DNA from: Mesorhizobium_L sp035547755
GTDB lineage: Bacteria > Pseudomonadota > Alphaproteobacteria > Rhizobiales > Rhizobiaceae
NCBI GenBank assembly: GCA_035547755.1
Contig: DASZUG010000017.1
Coordinates: 1-64,000 of the forward strand
Length of the DNA stretch: 64,000 nt
Direction: 5' to 3'
Shown here: positions 33,646 through 42,332 of the stretch, one piece after another
Layout of the letters: every line of letters starts with the position of its first letter
How positions within the stretch are numbered: position 1 is the first letter of the stretch
The notes under the pieces: model-generated
Seen by the model: the letters and a program-made list of their open reading frames with translations, nothing else
What the model was told of the DNA's origin: nothing
Database searches by the model: none
Program-made: the position numbers and the translations under genes

Positions 33646-34722
33646 CTATTCCGTGGGGCCGATGGCGGCGGGCTTGATGCCGCTGCCTGCTGTGCCGGAG
33701 ATATGAGCCCAGGCTGGCCTTTCAAACAGGAATTCACCGATCTTGAAGCGCTTGATGAGAAGATAAAGCACGACCGGCGCCGCGACAGCCATGACGAGGA
33801 CGAGAATGCTGAGTTCGCTCACTCCCGCTATCAATCCGCTCTTCATCGCGATAATGCGCGCGGCCGACATGGGCAGCGTGAAAGCGACATAGATGACGAG
33901 CGAATGCTCGCCGAGCCAGCGTAGCCACCCGGTGTAGGGCAGTCTCATCAGGAGGCAGCCGAGAACGCACAACGCGACCGCGCCAGCGACGGCAAGCGCC
34001 AAGTGAAGCGGCGGGAAGGCTGCCAATCCCATACGCATTTCCATCGCAGCCGGATACCCGTTGGGCCAAAATACGAGAAAGGCCTCAGCGGCAGCCCAGA
34101 GCGCAATTCCCGCCCAGGCGAGGGCAGGCGAACGGAGGGCGGCTTCGACAATGCGGAAGACATGGCGTGAAGCGGCATAGCCGAGATAGAAGAAGAAAAA
34201 GTAGGCCGCAAACTGTGTCACTGCATAGATTGGCGACCCGATATGGGCCATTTGCAGGACGGCTGCGAGGACGATCATCAGCCAATGCGGCAGCTTCGCC
34301 TGCCAGGCGAGTTTCGCGACAAGGCTGAATACGGCAAGCATGTAGATGAACCAGAGAACGCCATAGGGTTCGACGACGGCCAGAGCCATTCCCGACAGCA
34401 TCCCGGGCAAGTTGCCGCCGGCGATGCCGACCTTGAGGATATGGTCGATAGCGACCCAAACCGCATAAAAGTAGAGATAGTGCACGATGCGCCTGTCCGC
34501 ATAACGGCGCCAGTCGCGCTCGATCACTCGTGACAGAAAGAGACCCGAAATCAGGAAGAATTCCGGCATGCGAAACGGTGCGGCGAAGCCGATGATGTAA
34601 TGGAGGACGCCCACGCCGCCGGTATATTCACCGACATTGTAAGCCGCATACATCATCACGACGAGGATGATCGACAGTCCCTTGGCCGCATCCACCCAAT
34701 CGTATCGCTGCTTGTCGCTCAT
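33646..34722 (-). CDS. Acyltransferase-3/OpgC-like membrane protein
   Basis: 358 residues from ATG 34722 (MSDKQRYDWVDAAKGLSIIL) with GGGAAG close upstream; ATG 34734 is an alternative. Around ten membrane helices. The first helix has the family pattern RYDWVDAAKGLSIILVV and later WLRWLGEHSLVIYVAFTLPM. Members O-acetylate or succinylate surface polysaccharides. It sits inside the purine group between purS and purQ, with a 114-base gap to purQ. Confidence 0.85.
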   Translation of the reverse strand: MSDKQRYDWVDAAKGLSIILVVMMYAAYNVGEYTGGVGVLHYIIGFAAPFRMPEFFLISGLFLSRVIERDWRRYADRRIVHYLYFYAVWVAIDHILKVGIAGGNLPGMLSGMALAVVEPYGVLWFIYMLAVFSLVAKLAWQAKLPHWLMIVLAAVLQMAHIGSPIYAVTQFAAYFFFFYLGYAASRHVFRIVEAALRSPALAWAGIALWAAAEAFLVFWPNGYPAAMEMRMGLAAFPPLHLALAVAGAVALCVLGCLLMRLPYTGWLRWLGEHSLVIYVAFTLPMSAARIIAMKSGLIAGVSELSILVLVMAVAAPVVLYLLIKRFKIGEFLFERPAWAHISGTAGSGIKPAAIGPTE

Positions 34723-34855
34723 TTCTTCCCGCATCGGCGCTGTTTGCGAGGAATAGTAGCGAACAGGCGAGCGGACCGCGTTAAGCGGAAAGGTTAAGAT
34801 GAAACAATCCGGCCGCTTGGTTAATCGCGATGGGCTTGAAGAGCGCCGCGGTCGC

Positions 34856-35113
34856 CTATGATTGCGGATCGAACGCCTTTTGCGCTTCGGCCAATTCACG
34901 CAATTCGAGGCGGCGCTCGATGCGGTCGAGCCGTTCCTCATGCCTGGCCAGCACGGCGTAGATATTCGATATGTCAGTCTGGATGGAAATCATATGTCCA
35001 CGCATGGCGTTGTGGCCTTGGCGGAGTTCATCAATTCCGGCCTCGATCTTATCAAGGCGGAACTGGATATTCTTCAGTACCTCATAAATCAAATCGTTGG
35101 AAATGTCGGCCAT
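34856..35113 (-). CDS. Small coiled-coil protein
   Basis: 85 residues, almost entirely helical: MADISNDLIYEVLKNIQFRL then heptads (LDKIEAGIDELRQGHNAM, LARHEERLDRIERRLEL). No signal peptide. Similar short proteins are common in Rhizobiales without known function. Lies 19 bases after purS and 133 bases before the acyltransferase. Confidence 0.72.
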   Translation of the reverse strand: MADISNDLIYEVLKNIQFRLDKIEAGIDELRQGHNAMRGHMISIQTDISNIYAVLARHEERLDRIERRLELRELAEAQKAFDPQS

Positions 35114-35132
35114 CAGCGACTGTCCCGCAACT

Positions 35133-35375
35133 TCAGGTAAGCGCTATAGCATAGTCCTCAATCACCGTATTCGCCAGAAGCTTCTCGCACATAGCCTTCA
35201 GTTCGGCCTCCGCCTTCGCCTTGTCCGAGCCTTCCAGTTCCACATCGAAGACCTTGCCCTGACGCACGGAACCGACGCCACCGAAGCCGAGGCCGGACAG
35301 CGCATGCTCGATGGCTTTTCCCTGCGGATCGAGCACGCCGTTCTTGAGCGTGACGGTAACGCGGGCCTTGATCAC
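35133..35375 (-). CDS. purS: Phosphoribosylformylglycinamidine synthase subunit PurS
   Basis: 80 residues. VTVTLKNGVLDPQGKAIEHA and VGSVRQGKVFDVELEG are the PurS signatures. It bridges PurQ and PurL for ammonia channelling. Follows purC by 22 bases. Confidence 0.96.
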   Translation of the reverse strand: MIKARVTVTLKNGVLDPQGKAIEHALSGLGFGGVGSVRQGKVFDVELEGSDKAKAEAELKAMCEKLLANTVIEDYAIALT

Positions 35376-35397
35376 CGTGGTGCTCCTTCCGGCCCGG

Positions 35398-36189
35398 TCA
35401 GTGCGGCTTGCCGCGGCTGCGCGCGCTCGAGACGAGGATCGGTCCGGTCGGGCGCGGCGGCTCGTTCTCGTTCATGATGCCGAGCCGGCGCGCCACTTCC
35501 TGATAGGCCTCGACCAGACCGCCCATGTCGCGGCGAAAGCGGTCCTTGTCGAGCTTGTCCTGGGTGTTGATGTCCCACAACCGGCAGGAATCGGGCGAGA
35601 TTTCATCGGCGACGACGATGCGCATCATCTCGCCTTCGTAGAGGCGGCCGCATTCCATCTTGAAATCGACCAGCTGGATGCCGACGCCGAGGAAAAGCCC
35701 GGAAAGGAAATCGTTGACGCGGATGGCCAGCGCCATCACGTCGTCGATCTCCTGGGGCGAGGCCCAGCCGAAAGCCGTGATGTGTTCTTCCGATACCATC
35801 GGATCGTCGAGCTGGTCGGCCTTGTAATAGAATTCGATGATCGAGCGCGGAAGCACCGTGCCTTCCTCGATGCCGAGCCGCTTTGACAGCGAGCCCGCCG
35901 CGATGTTTCGCACCACCACTTCGAGCGGGATGATCTCGACTTCCTTGATCAGCTGTTCGCGCATGTTGAGCCGGCGGATGAAATGGGTCGGAATGCCCAT
36001 CCGGTTGAGATGCGTGAAAATGTGCTCAGAAATCCGGTTGTTTAGCACGCCTTTGCCGTCGATGACCTCGTGCTTTTTCTTGTTGAAGGCGGTGGCATCA
36101 TCCTTGAAGAATTGGATCAGCGTGCCCGGCTCCGGACCTTCATAGAGGATCTTGGCCTTGCCTTCATAAATGCGCCGGCGACGATTCAT
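35398..36189 (-). CDS. purC: SAICAR synthetase
   Basis: 263 residues from ATG 36189 (MNRRRRIYEGKAKILYEG). Contains DDATAFNKKK, EVVVRNIAAGSLSKRLG and LVDFKMECGR, the substrate- and ATP-binding blocks. Condenses CAIR with aspartate. The C-terminal tail is extended (RPTGPILVSSARSRGKPH). The upstream open frame to 36303 is not conserved-looking. Divergent from the DUF1476 gene over a 267-base gap. Confidence 0.95.
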   Translation of the reverse strand: MNRRRRIYEGKAKILYEGPEPGTLIQFFKDDATAFNKKKHEVIDGKGVLNNRISEHIFTHLNRMGIPTHFIRRLNMREQLIKEVEIIPLEVVVRNIAAGSLSKRLGIEEGTVLPRSIIEFYYKADQLDDPMVSEEHITAFGWASPQEIDDVMALAIRVNDFLSGLFLGVGIQLVDFKMECGRLYEGEMMRIVVADEISPDSCRLWDINTQDKLDKDRFRRDMGGLVEAYQEVARRLGIMNENEPPRPTGPILVSSARSRGKPH

Positions 36190-36456
36190 GTATTGTTTTC
36201 TCTGGTTTGCAGGACGGAATTCAAGCAACCGGTCCTTTGGAAACGCGCCACTTGCGTGCCGCGGCGGGGTTTCAAAGCCGGTCTCTAGCGCAATCGCCGC
36301 CATTGCTCAATGTTCATTTCCTCTCATCAACCGCTTTCAAGGCCACGATCGGAGCCGACGAACCCAAGAAGCGTATTGGTTTTGCCATCTTGATCCCCAT
36401 ATAGGGGCGGCCCTAGGCCGTATGAGACGGCCTTATTCTGGCGTCGGAGGAACGAT

Positions 36457-36777
36457 ATGGCGGAAATGGACGATCGCGAGCGTGGTTTCGAGCGGAAATT
36501 CGCTTTCGACGAGGAACTCCGGTTCAAGGCGACCGCACGGCGCAACAAGCTTTTCGGCCTCTGGGCTGCGAACCAGATCGGCAAGAGCGGTTCGGATGCC
36601 GACGCCTATGCCAGGGAAGTCGTCATTGCCGATCTTTCCGAGGCCGGGGACCAGGATGTCATCCGCAAGGTTCTCGGCGATTTCAAGGCCGCCGGCGTTG
36701 CCTCGGACGAGGGTCAGTTGAAACTGCGCCTGATCGATTTGATGGCCCAGGCGATCAAGCAGGTCGAGCAGGGCTGA
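36457..36777 (+). CDS. DUF1476 / zeta-type F1F0-ATPase inhibitor
   Basis: 106 residues. MDDRERGFERKFAFDEELRF and ARRNKLFGLWAANQIG are diagnostic of DUF1476, the family of the Paracoccus zeta subunit that inhibits ATP synthase rotation through its N-terminal segment. Divergent from purC as in most Rhizobiales. Preceded by GGAGG. Confidence 0.9.
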   Translation: MAEMDDRERGFERKFAFDEELRFKATARRNKLFGLWAANQIGKSGSDADAYAREVVIADLSEAGDQDVIRKVLGDFKAAGVASDEGQLKLRLIDLMAQAIKQVEQG

Positions 36778-36887
36778 AAAGGATCACTCGTCGGAGGCTG
36801 GCGCATACTTTCCCGACACCCAGGCCTTTTGCGCCGCTGTTGCTTCTGATTGAATGCCTTCCGACTTCAACGATTGGCGGAATCGGG

Positions 36888-37667
36888 ATGGCAATGAAAC
36901 TTATAGAACGCCTGAAACGCGGTGAAACCCTTTTCACGGCGTGGTCCGGTATTCCGGATTCGATCACGGTCGAGACGGTCGCCCGCACCGATTTCGATGC
37001 AGTGACGCTCGACATGCAGCACGGCGCCCATCATGAAGACAGCGCGGCGCGCGGCATACCCGCCATTCTCGCGGCGGAAAAACATGCGGTCCTTCGAATT
37101 CCCGTGGGGCGGTTTGACATGGCGAGCCGCGCGCTCGATTTCGGCGCCGAAGCGGTCATCGCGCCGATGATCAATTCCGCCGACGACGCCCGGCAATTTG
37201 CTGCCGCGATGAAATATCCGCCGCTCGGCGAGCGTTCCTGGGGACCGACCTTTGGCATGCCGCGGCGGCACAAGATCCCCGATCACAAGATATGGCTCGG
37301 CAATTCCAACGCCGAAACGCTGTCCTTCGCGATGATCGAGACGCGCCGTGCGCTGGATGCGCTCGAAGACATTCTCGAAGTGCCCGGTATCGATGCGGTT
37401 TTCGTCGGCCCAAGCGACTTTTCCATCGCCTGGACGAACGGACGGGAATTGAACACGACGCTCGAGGACATGATGCCCGCCATCGCCCATATCGCCGAGC
37501 GCGCCGCGGCCGCCGGCAAGATCGCCGGCATCTTTTCCACGGATCCCGGCTTTGCCGGGCGTTTCGTCTCGATGGGATACCGGTTCGTCGCGATGGGAGG
37601 GGAGGCCTCCTATATGGCCATCGGCGCGAAGGACCTCATCGGCAAAGCGCGCGCATCGATCAAGTAA
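36888..37667 (+). CDS. HpcH/HpaI-family aldolase
   Basis: 259 residues from ATG 36888 (GGCGGAA upstream); ATG 36894 is nearly as good. Class-II pyruvate aldolase barrel: VTLDMQHGAHHEDSAARGIP, RIPVGRFDMASRALDFGAEA and MIETRRALDALEDILEVPGI-DAVFVGPSDFS. Metal ligands E and D are in the MIET and PGID blocks by family analogy. Cleaves 2-keto-3-deoxy acids; true substrate unknown. Confidence 0.9.
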   Translation: MAMKLIERLKRGETLFTAWSGIPDSITVETVARTDFDAVTLDMQHGAHHEDSAARGIPAILAAEKHAVLRIPVGRFDMASRALDFGAEAVIAPMINSADDARQFAAAMKYPPLGERSWGPTFGMPRRHKIPDHKIWLGNSNAETLSFAMIETRRALDALEDILEVPGIDAVFVGPSDFSIAWTNGRELNTTLEDMMPAIAHIAERAAAAGKIAGIFSTDPGFAGRFVSMGYRFVAMGGEASYMAIGAKDLIGKARASIK

Positions 37668-37685
37668 ATTCGATCGGGGAATTGC

Positions 37686-38234
37686 TTATAGCCGCGACAG
37701 GAATTTGGCGAAGGCCATGGAGCCTTCCGGCCAGGGCCCGTAGCCGGAATCGGAGTCGAGATGACCCGCTTCGCCGGCGTCCAGGAAAAGCGAGCCCCAG
37801 GCGCCGGCGATATCCTCCGCGACCTCGAAGGCGCAGAAGGGATCGTTGCGGCTCGCCACCGTAATCGAGGGAAAGGGCAGGGGATCGCGCGGATAAGGTC
37901 CGAACGTCATCAGATGGCGCGGACGGATGCTTTCATTCGCCACATCGGGCGGCGCCACGAAAAACGCGCCAGTGACGGGCTTTTTGAAGCCGCCAATGGC
38001 GTGGATCACCGTCGGAACGCCAAGCGAATGGGCGACCAGCACCACCGGCCGCTCGCTCTCGTTGACGGCGGCTATAAGAGCCTCGGTCCAGTCTTCCCTG
38101 ACCGGCTTCGTCCATTCCGTCTGTTCGACCCTGCGGCCGGTCGACAGTCTGTCCTGCCAACGGGTCTGCCAATGGTCGGGACCGGAATTCTTGAATCCTG
38201 GAACGAACAGGATATCCGCTTCTTTCGCTTTCAT
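37686..38234 (-). CDS. RBBP9/YdeN-family serine hydrolase
   Basis: 182 residues from ATG 38234. Alpha/beta hydrolase with nucleophile S70 in VAHSLG, D132 in SRNDPFC and H158 in EAGHLD. The opening LFVPGFKNSGPDHWQTRWQ and SGYGPWPEG at the end are typical of the RBBP9 family. Substrate unknown. Upstream frame extends far but is not conserved-looking. Confidence 0.9.
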   Translation of the reverse strand: MKAKEADILFVPGFKNSGPDHWQTRWQDRLSTGRRVEQTEWTKPVREDWTEALIAAVNESERPVVLVAHSLGVPTVIHAIGGFKKPVTGAFFVAPPDVANESIRPRHLMTFGPYPRDPLPFPSITVASRNDPFCAFEVAEDIAGAWGSLFLDAGEAGHLDSDSGYGPWPEGSMAFAKFLSRL

Positions 38235-38360
38235 GGCGCGCGATGTAGGCGCGGCGGCTCGATCGCGCAACAGAAACGCAAAAAACTGAACGCGCTGTTC
38301 GCAATTGCATCTATTGCGCCCAAGCCCCGCAGGAACGATGTGTGAGGGGACGCCGCTGAT

Positions 38361-39212
38361 GTGGCGATGGCTGAGGAACCGGTCATGAGAGAATTGCCAT
38401 TTGCCGCGGATGCCCCGATCAGCGCGGGGCGCGTCGGGTTGGTCGCGCGCGATGCCGCGGCGCTCGCGGATTATTATCGCGACGTCGTCGGGCTTGCCGA
38501 AATCTCGCGGTCCAAAGGCAAAATCGTCATGGGGGCAGGGGAAAGACCTCTGCTCGACATCGAGGAACGGCGAAACGCCCGCCCGGACAATCCGAGGAGC
38601 GCCGGCCTTTTCCATACGGCTTTCCTGCTGCCCGCTCGGGCCGATCTGGCGCGCTGGGTCCGATACGCGATCGACCGGAATATCCCGATCGACGGGGCAT
38701 CCGACCATTACGTTTCCGAAGCGCTCTACCTGACCGACCCGGAAGGCAACGGCATCGAGATCTATGCCGACCGCCCGCGCGACGAATGGAAATGGAATAA
38801 CGGGCATGTCGAGATGGCGACCGTGCGGCTCGACATTCCCGATCTCCTTTCCGAATCAAGCGAGAAGGACAAGGGCTGGAAAGGCGCTCCCGAGAACAGC
38901 ATCATCGGCCATGTGCATCTGCGTGTGGGCAATCCGGCCGATGCCGAACAATGGTGGCGTTCGGAACTGGGCTTCGACACGGTCGCCAATTACGGCAAGG
39001 CCGCGGTTTTCCTCTCGACCGGCGGCTATCATCATCATATCGGCGCCAAGTCCTGGCAGAGCGCCGGCGCCGGCCCGCGCGACAAGGACAGGACAGGTCT
39101 TGCCTGGGTGGAGATGCATGCGAAGGCTGCCGAAGGCGAGAAGACGCTGCGGGATCCGTGGGGGACAGAGGTGAGGGTGGTGACGAAGAAGGCTTACGGT
39201 CCGGAAGCCTAG
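38361..39212 (+). CDS. VOC-family dioxygenase-like protein (CatE type)
   Basis: 283 residues from GTG 38361; ATG 38367 and 38385 are alternatives. Two glyoxalase/VOC modules (about 20-135 and 165-275): RVGLVARDAAALADYYRDVV, LFHTAFLLPARADLARWV, YLTDPEGNGIEIYADRP, then GHVHLRVGNPADAEQWW. Putative metal ligands H84 in the first module, E131 (GIEIY). Resembles catechol-2,3-dioxygenase CatE, but substrate is not established. Confidence 0.86.
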   Translation: MAMAEEPVMRELPFAADAPISAGRVGLVARDAAALADYYRDVVGLAEISRSKGKIVMGAGERPLLDIEERRNARPDNPRSAGLFHTAFLLPARADLARWVRYAIDRNIPIDGASDHYVSEALYLTDPEGNGIEIYADRPRDEWKWNNGHVEMATVRLDIPDLLSESSEKDKGWKGAPENSIIGHVHLRVGNPADAEQWWRSELGFDTVANYGKAAVFLSTGGYHHHIGAKSWQSAGAGPRDKDRTGLAWVEMHAKAAEGEKTLRDPWGTEVRVVTKKAYGPEA

Positions 39213-39613
39213 AGATCGAAGGGATTGAGTGTCGGCACGTCGAACGGTACGAAGTCGCAGGTATTGCGCGTCACTACCGTCAGCCCATGACAAAGCGCCG
39301 TCGCTGCGATCATCGCGTCTTCATAAAGCGTATCTGATTGGTGATGCATCAACCGCGCCCAACAGCGGAACGCGGCAGCATCCATGGGCAAAATACTGTA
39401 TGTGGCCGCAATCATGTTCAGCCAATTTTCAAGTTCGTCAGCCTTTGGCGTATCTTGATCCCGTACGCGCTCGATGCCGGACTGGATTTCTGCCAGCGTC
39501 ACCACCGAGAGATGGAGGTCTGCCTCGTTCGCGGCCTGCAACCAGTCAAGCACAGCCGGATGCGGCCGTGGCCGCCTCAATTCGGAAACCACGTTGGTGT
39601 CGATCAGATACAT
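39209..39613 (-). CDS. vapC: PIN-domain toxin, VapC/FitB type
   Basis: 134 residues. PIN acidic residues D5 (LIDTNV), E42 (LAEIQ), D99 (YEDAMIAA) and D120 (TRNTCDF) are all present, so the RNase should be active. VapC toxins cut tRNA or rRNA. Begins 1 base after the antitoxin gene stop; its 3' end overlaps the stop of the convergent VOC gene by 4 bases. Confidence 0.92.
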   Translation of the reverse strand: MYLIDTNVVSELRRPRPHPAVLDWLQAANEADLHLSVVTLAEIQSGIERVRDQDTPKADELENWLNMIAATYSILPMDAAAFRCWARLMHHQSDTLYEDAMIAATALCHGLTVVTRNTCDFVPFDVPTLNPFDL

Positions 39614-39614
39614 A

Positions 39615-39878
39615 TCAGCGAGTCATAAAAGTATTGCTGCGACGGCGTGCCGTTCCGCGGGCCGGAACGGGAAGATCGATCCTCGCCTCGTCCGAAAGCA
39701 GCAATTCCTTGAGCGATGGCCGTGCTGATTGTTGAAGGCGGCGCCATTCGGCAGCGGAAACAAGAACGGCCGCTTCGACGCCGCGCCTTGTCACCATCTG
39801 CGGCCCCTGTTCAATACTGGCATCGAGAAGTTCACTAAATTTCGCTTTTGCGTCCTGCACCGGCCAGATCTTCATCAT
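39615..39878 (-). CDS. vapB: Phd/YefM-family antitoxin
   Basis: 87 residues (MMKIWPVQDAKAKFSELLDA); the second ATG at 39875 has the better-spaced GGAG. The N-terminal half is the Phd DNA-binding fold with VTRRGVEAAVLVSAAEWRRL, the C-terminal half (SLKELLLSDEARIDLPVPAR) is the toxin-wrapping peptide. Upstream tandem ACTAGTCATA sites are likely its operator. The pair lies between purB and the VOC gene. Confidence 0.9.
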   Translation of the reverse strand: MMKIWPVQDAKAKFSELLDASIEQGPQMVTRRGVEAAVLVSAAEWRRLQQSARPSLKELLLSDEARIDLPVPARGTARRRSNTFMTR

Positions 39879-39886
39879 CGTCTCCG

Positions 39887-39908
39887 ACTAGTCATATAAC
39901 TAGTCATA
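39887..39908. promoter_or_regulatory. Tandem operator of the toxin-antitoxin pair
   Basis: Two exact copies of ACTAGTCATA at 39887-39896 and 39899-39908, 12 bases apart; each contains the palindrome ACTAGT. They begin 9 bases upstream of the antitoxin ATG, within the likely promoter. Autoregulation by the antitoxin or complex is the family norm; binding here is inferred. Confidence 0.65.
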
Positions 39909-39927
39909 ATCATTGACTGGCCGTTTA

Positions 39928-41241
39928 TCAAGCCTCCGCCTCGCCAAACACCCGCCTGAAGATCGTATCGACGTGCTTCGTGTGGTAGCCGAGGTCGAAT
40001 TTGTCGCGGATCTGTTCTTCGGAAAGGGCGGCGCGCACATCCTTGTCGGCAAGCAGTTCCTCAAGAAAATCCTTGCCTTGCTCCCAGACCTTCATGGCGT
40101 TTCTCTGCACCAGCCGATAGGCATCCTCGCGTGAGACGCCGGCCTGGGTGAGGGCGAGCAGCACGCGCTGCGAATGCACGAGGCCGCGGAAACGGTTCAG
40201 ATTTGCGAGCATGTTTTCCGGATAGACGACAAGCTTATCGATAACGCCGGCGAGCCGCGCCAGTGCGAAATCGAGCGTCACCGTCGCATCGGGGCCGATC
40301 ATGCGCTCGACCGAGGAATGTGAGATGTCGCGTTCGTGCCAGAGCGCGATATTCTCCATTGCCGGCATTGCATAGGAACGCACCATCCGCGCCAGCCCCG
40401 TCAGATTCTCGCTCAGCACCGGATTGCGCTTGTGCGGCATGGCCGAGGAGCCCTTCTGGCCAGGCGAGAAATATTCCTCAGCTTCCAGAACTTCGGTGCG
40501 TTGAAGGTGCCGGATTTCGGTCGCCAGCCGCTCGATCGAAGAGGCGATGACGCCAAGCGTGGCGAAGAACATGGCGTGCCGGTCGCGCGGAATGACCTGC
40601 GTCGAGACAGGCTCGGGCTTGAGGCCCAGTTTCTTCGCTACATGCTCTTCGACATAGGGATCGATATTGGCGAAGGTCCCGACCGCGCCGGAAATGGCGC
40701 AGACGGCGATCTCCTCGCGCGCATGGACGAGCCGTTCGCGCGCGCGGGAGAACTCCGCATAGGCTTCCGCCAGCTTGACGCCGAATGTCGTCGGCTCGGC
40801 ATGGATGCCATGGCTGCGGCCGATCGTGACCGTATCCTTGTGCTCGAAAGTGCGCTTTTTCAGCGCGGCGAGCAAGGCGTCGAGATCGGCAAGCAGAATA
40901 TCGCTCGCCCGGGTCAATTGCACGCTAAGACAGGTGTCGAGCACGTCGGACGAGGTCATGCCCTGATGGATAAAACGTGCGTCCGGCCCAACGAATTCGG
41001 CGAGATGCGTCAGGAAGGCGATAACGTCGTGCTTGGTGATGCGCTCGATCTCATCGATGCGTGCGACGTCGAACACTGCCTTGCCGCCTTTCTCCCAGAT
41101 CGTCTTCGCCGCTTCCTTCGGGATGACGCCGAGTTCGGCCAGCGCGTCGCAGGCATGCGCCTCGATCTCGAACCAGATGCGGAACCGGGTTTCCGGCGAC
41201 CAGATGGCGACCATTTCCGGCCGCGAATAGCGCGGGATCAT
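39928..41241 (-). CDS. purB: Adenylosuccinate lyase
   Basis: 437 residues. Fumarase/aspartase superfamily; signature GSSAMPHKRNP carries the flexible catalytic loop, with TSSDVLDT and GRSHGIHAEPTTFG contributing active-site His and Ser. Catalyses two fumarate-releasing steps in purine synthesis. Separated from purC by about 3.7 kb including the toxin-antitoxin pair. Confidence 0.97.
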   Translation of the reverse strand: MIPRYSRPEMVAIWSPETRFRIWFEIEAHACDALAELGVIPKEAAKTIWEKGGKAVFDVARIDEIERITKHDVIAFLTHLAEFVGPDARFIHQGMTSSDVLDTCLSVQLTRASDILLADLDALLAALKKRTFEHKDTVTIGRSHGIHAEPTTFGVKLAEAYAEFSRARERLVHAREEIAVCAISGAVGTFANIDPYVEEHVAKKLGLKPEPVSTQVIPRDRHAMFFATLGVIASSIERLATEIRHLQRTEVLEAEEYFSPGQKGSSAMPHKRNPVLSENLTGLARMVRSYAMPAMENIALWHERDISHSSVERMIGPDATVTLDFALARLAGVIDKLVVYPENMLANLNRFRGLVHSQRVLLALTQAGVSREDAYRLVQRNAMKVWEQGKDFLEELLADKDVRAALSEEQIRDKFDLGYHTKHVDTIFRRVFGEAEA

Positions 41242-41321
41242 GGGACGGCCTTTCTTTCGGAGATTGCTCGGCGCCTCCTAACAGAGAGAAGGCCATTGCT
41301 CAACATATGCTTGGGAGAGGA

Positions 41322-42332
41322 TCAGCGCTCCGACCAGCACGGCATAAGATCGCCGGGAGCCGGCGTCGCGAGGAAGGCAGCGCGGGCTATGGCGCGCGCC
41401 ATCGCCGCGCCCGCCGCGGCATAGAGATCAAGCGCGGTGTCCGGGTCGATCGCCGCGCTGCTCCTGCCCGTGGCGACGCCGAAGACCAGATCGCCGTCGA
41501 CCGGCGTATGCGTCGGCCAGATGGCGTGGGCAAATCCGTCATGGGCGGCGACGGCGAGGCGTTTGGCCTGCGCTTTCGTCAGCTTTGCGTCGGTGGCGAC
41601 GATGCCGATCGTGGTATTGGCAAGCGCGCCGCGCATTTCGCGGTATTTGATGAGGAGATCGGTTGCGTCGTCGGGAAGCCGTTCGGGAAAGCCGAGCCCG
41701 CCGAATTCGTTCTCGACCTCGAAAGGCGCCGCCCAGAAATGCCGGCTCTTTCCTATCGTCACCGAGCCTGTCGGGTTGGCCGCGACGAGCGCACCGACGG
41801 TCACGCCGTTCTCCAGCACGCAGGAAGCGGAGCCGAGGCCGCCCTTCAACCCTGCCGTCAATGCGCCGGCGCCGGCGCCGGCTGTGCCGATGGCGAAGTC
41901 GCGCGAGGCCGTGCGCGCCGCTTCGTAACCCAATTCGCGAAAAGGCGGATAGCGGCCCCAATCCTTGTCGCCGCCGTTCATCATGTCGAAGAGAATGGCG
42001 GCGGGTACGATCGGAATGCGAAGGCCGGTTCTGACCTCATAACCCTTGCCGTCCTCCCTCAGCGCCGCCTGTACGCCGGAGGCGGCATCGAGGCCGAAGG
42101 CCGAGCCGCCCGAAAGCACCAACGCATCAATTGCTTCGACGGAATTATGCGCTTCAAGCAGGTCGGTTTCGCGCGTCCCAGGCGCACCACCAAGCACCTG
42201 CACCCCTGCGACGGCAGGCTCTTCGCAAAGAAGCACGGTCGTGCCCGACTTCACCTTTTCATCGACCGCATTGCCGACCAGGAGGCCGGCGACATCGGTG
42301 ATCAGGTTTCTGGGGCCGGTTCGGAATGCCAT
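41322..42332 (-). CDS. P1-family (DmpA-like) N-terminal-nucleophile aminopeptidase
   Basis: 336 residues. SGGSAFGLDAASGVQAAL, GTAGAGAGALTAGLKGG and NTTIGIVATDAKLTK are diagnostic. Autocleavage is expected between N239 and T240, T240 becoming the nucleophile. Members hydrolyse D-amino-acid or beta-peptide amides. Its ATG shares one base with the stop of the upstream binding-protein gene, so both are translated together. Confidence 0.92.
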   Translation of the reverse strand: MAFRTGPRNLITDVAGLLVGNAVDEKVKSGTTVLLCEEPAVAGVQVLGGAPGTRETDLLEAHNSVEAIDALVLSGGSAFGLDAASGVQAALREDGKGYEVRTGLRIPIVPAAILFDMMNGGDKDWGRYPPFRELGYEAARTASRDFAIGTAGAGAGALTAGLKGGLGSASCVLENGVTVGALVAANPTGSVTIGKSRHFWAAPFEVENEFGGLGFPERLPDDATDLLIKYREMRGALANTTIGIVATDAKLTKAQAKRLAVAAHDGFAHAIWPTHTPVDGDLVFGVATGRSSAAIDPDTALDLYAAAGAAMARAIARAAFLATPAPGDLMPCWSER

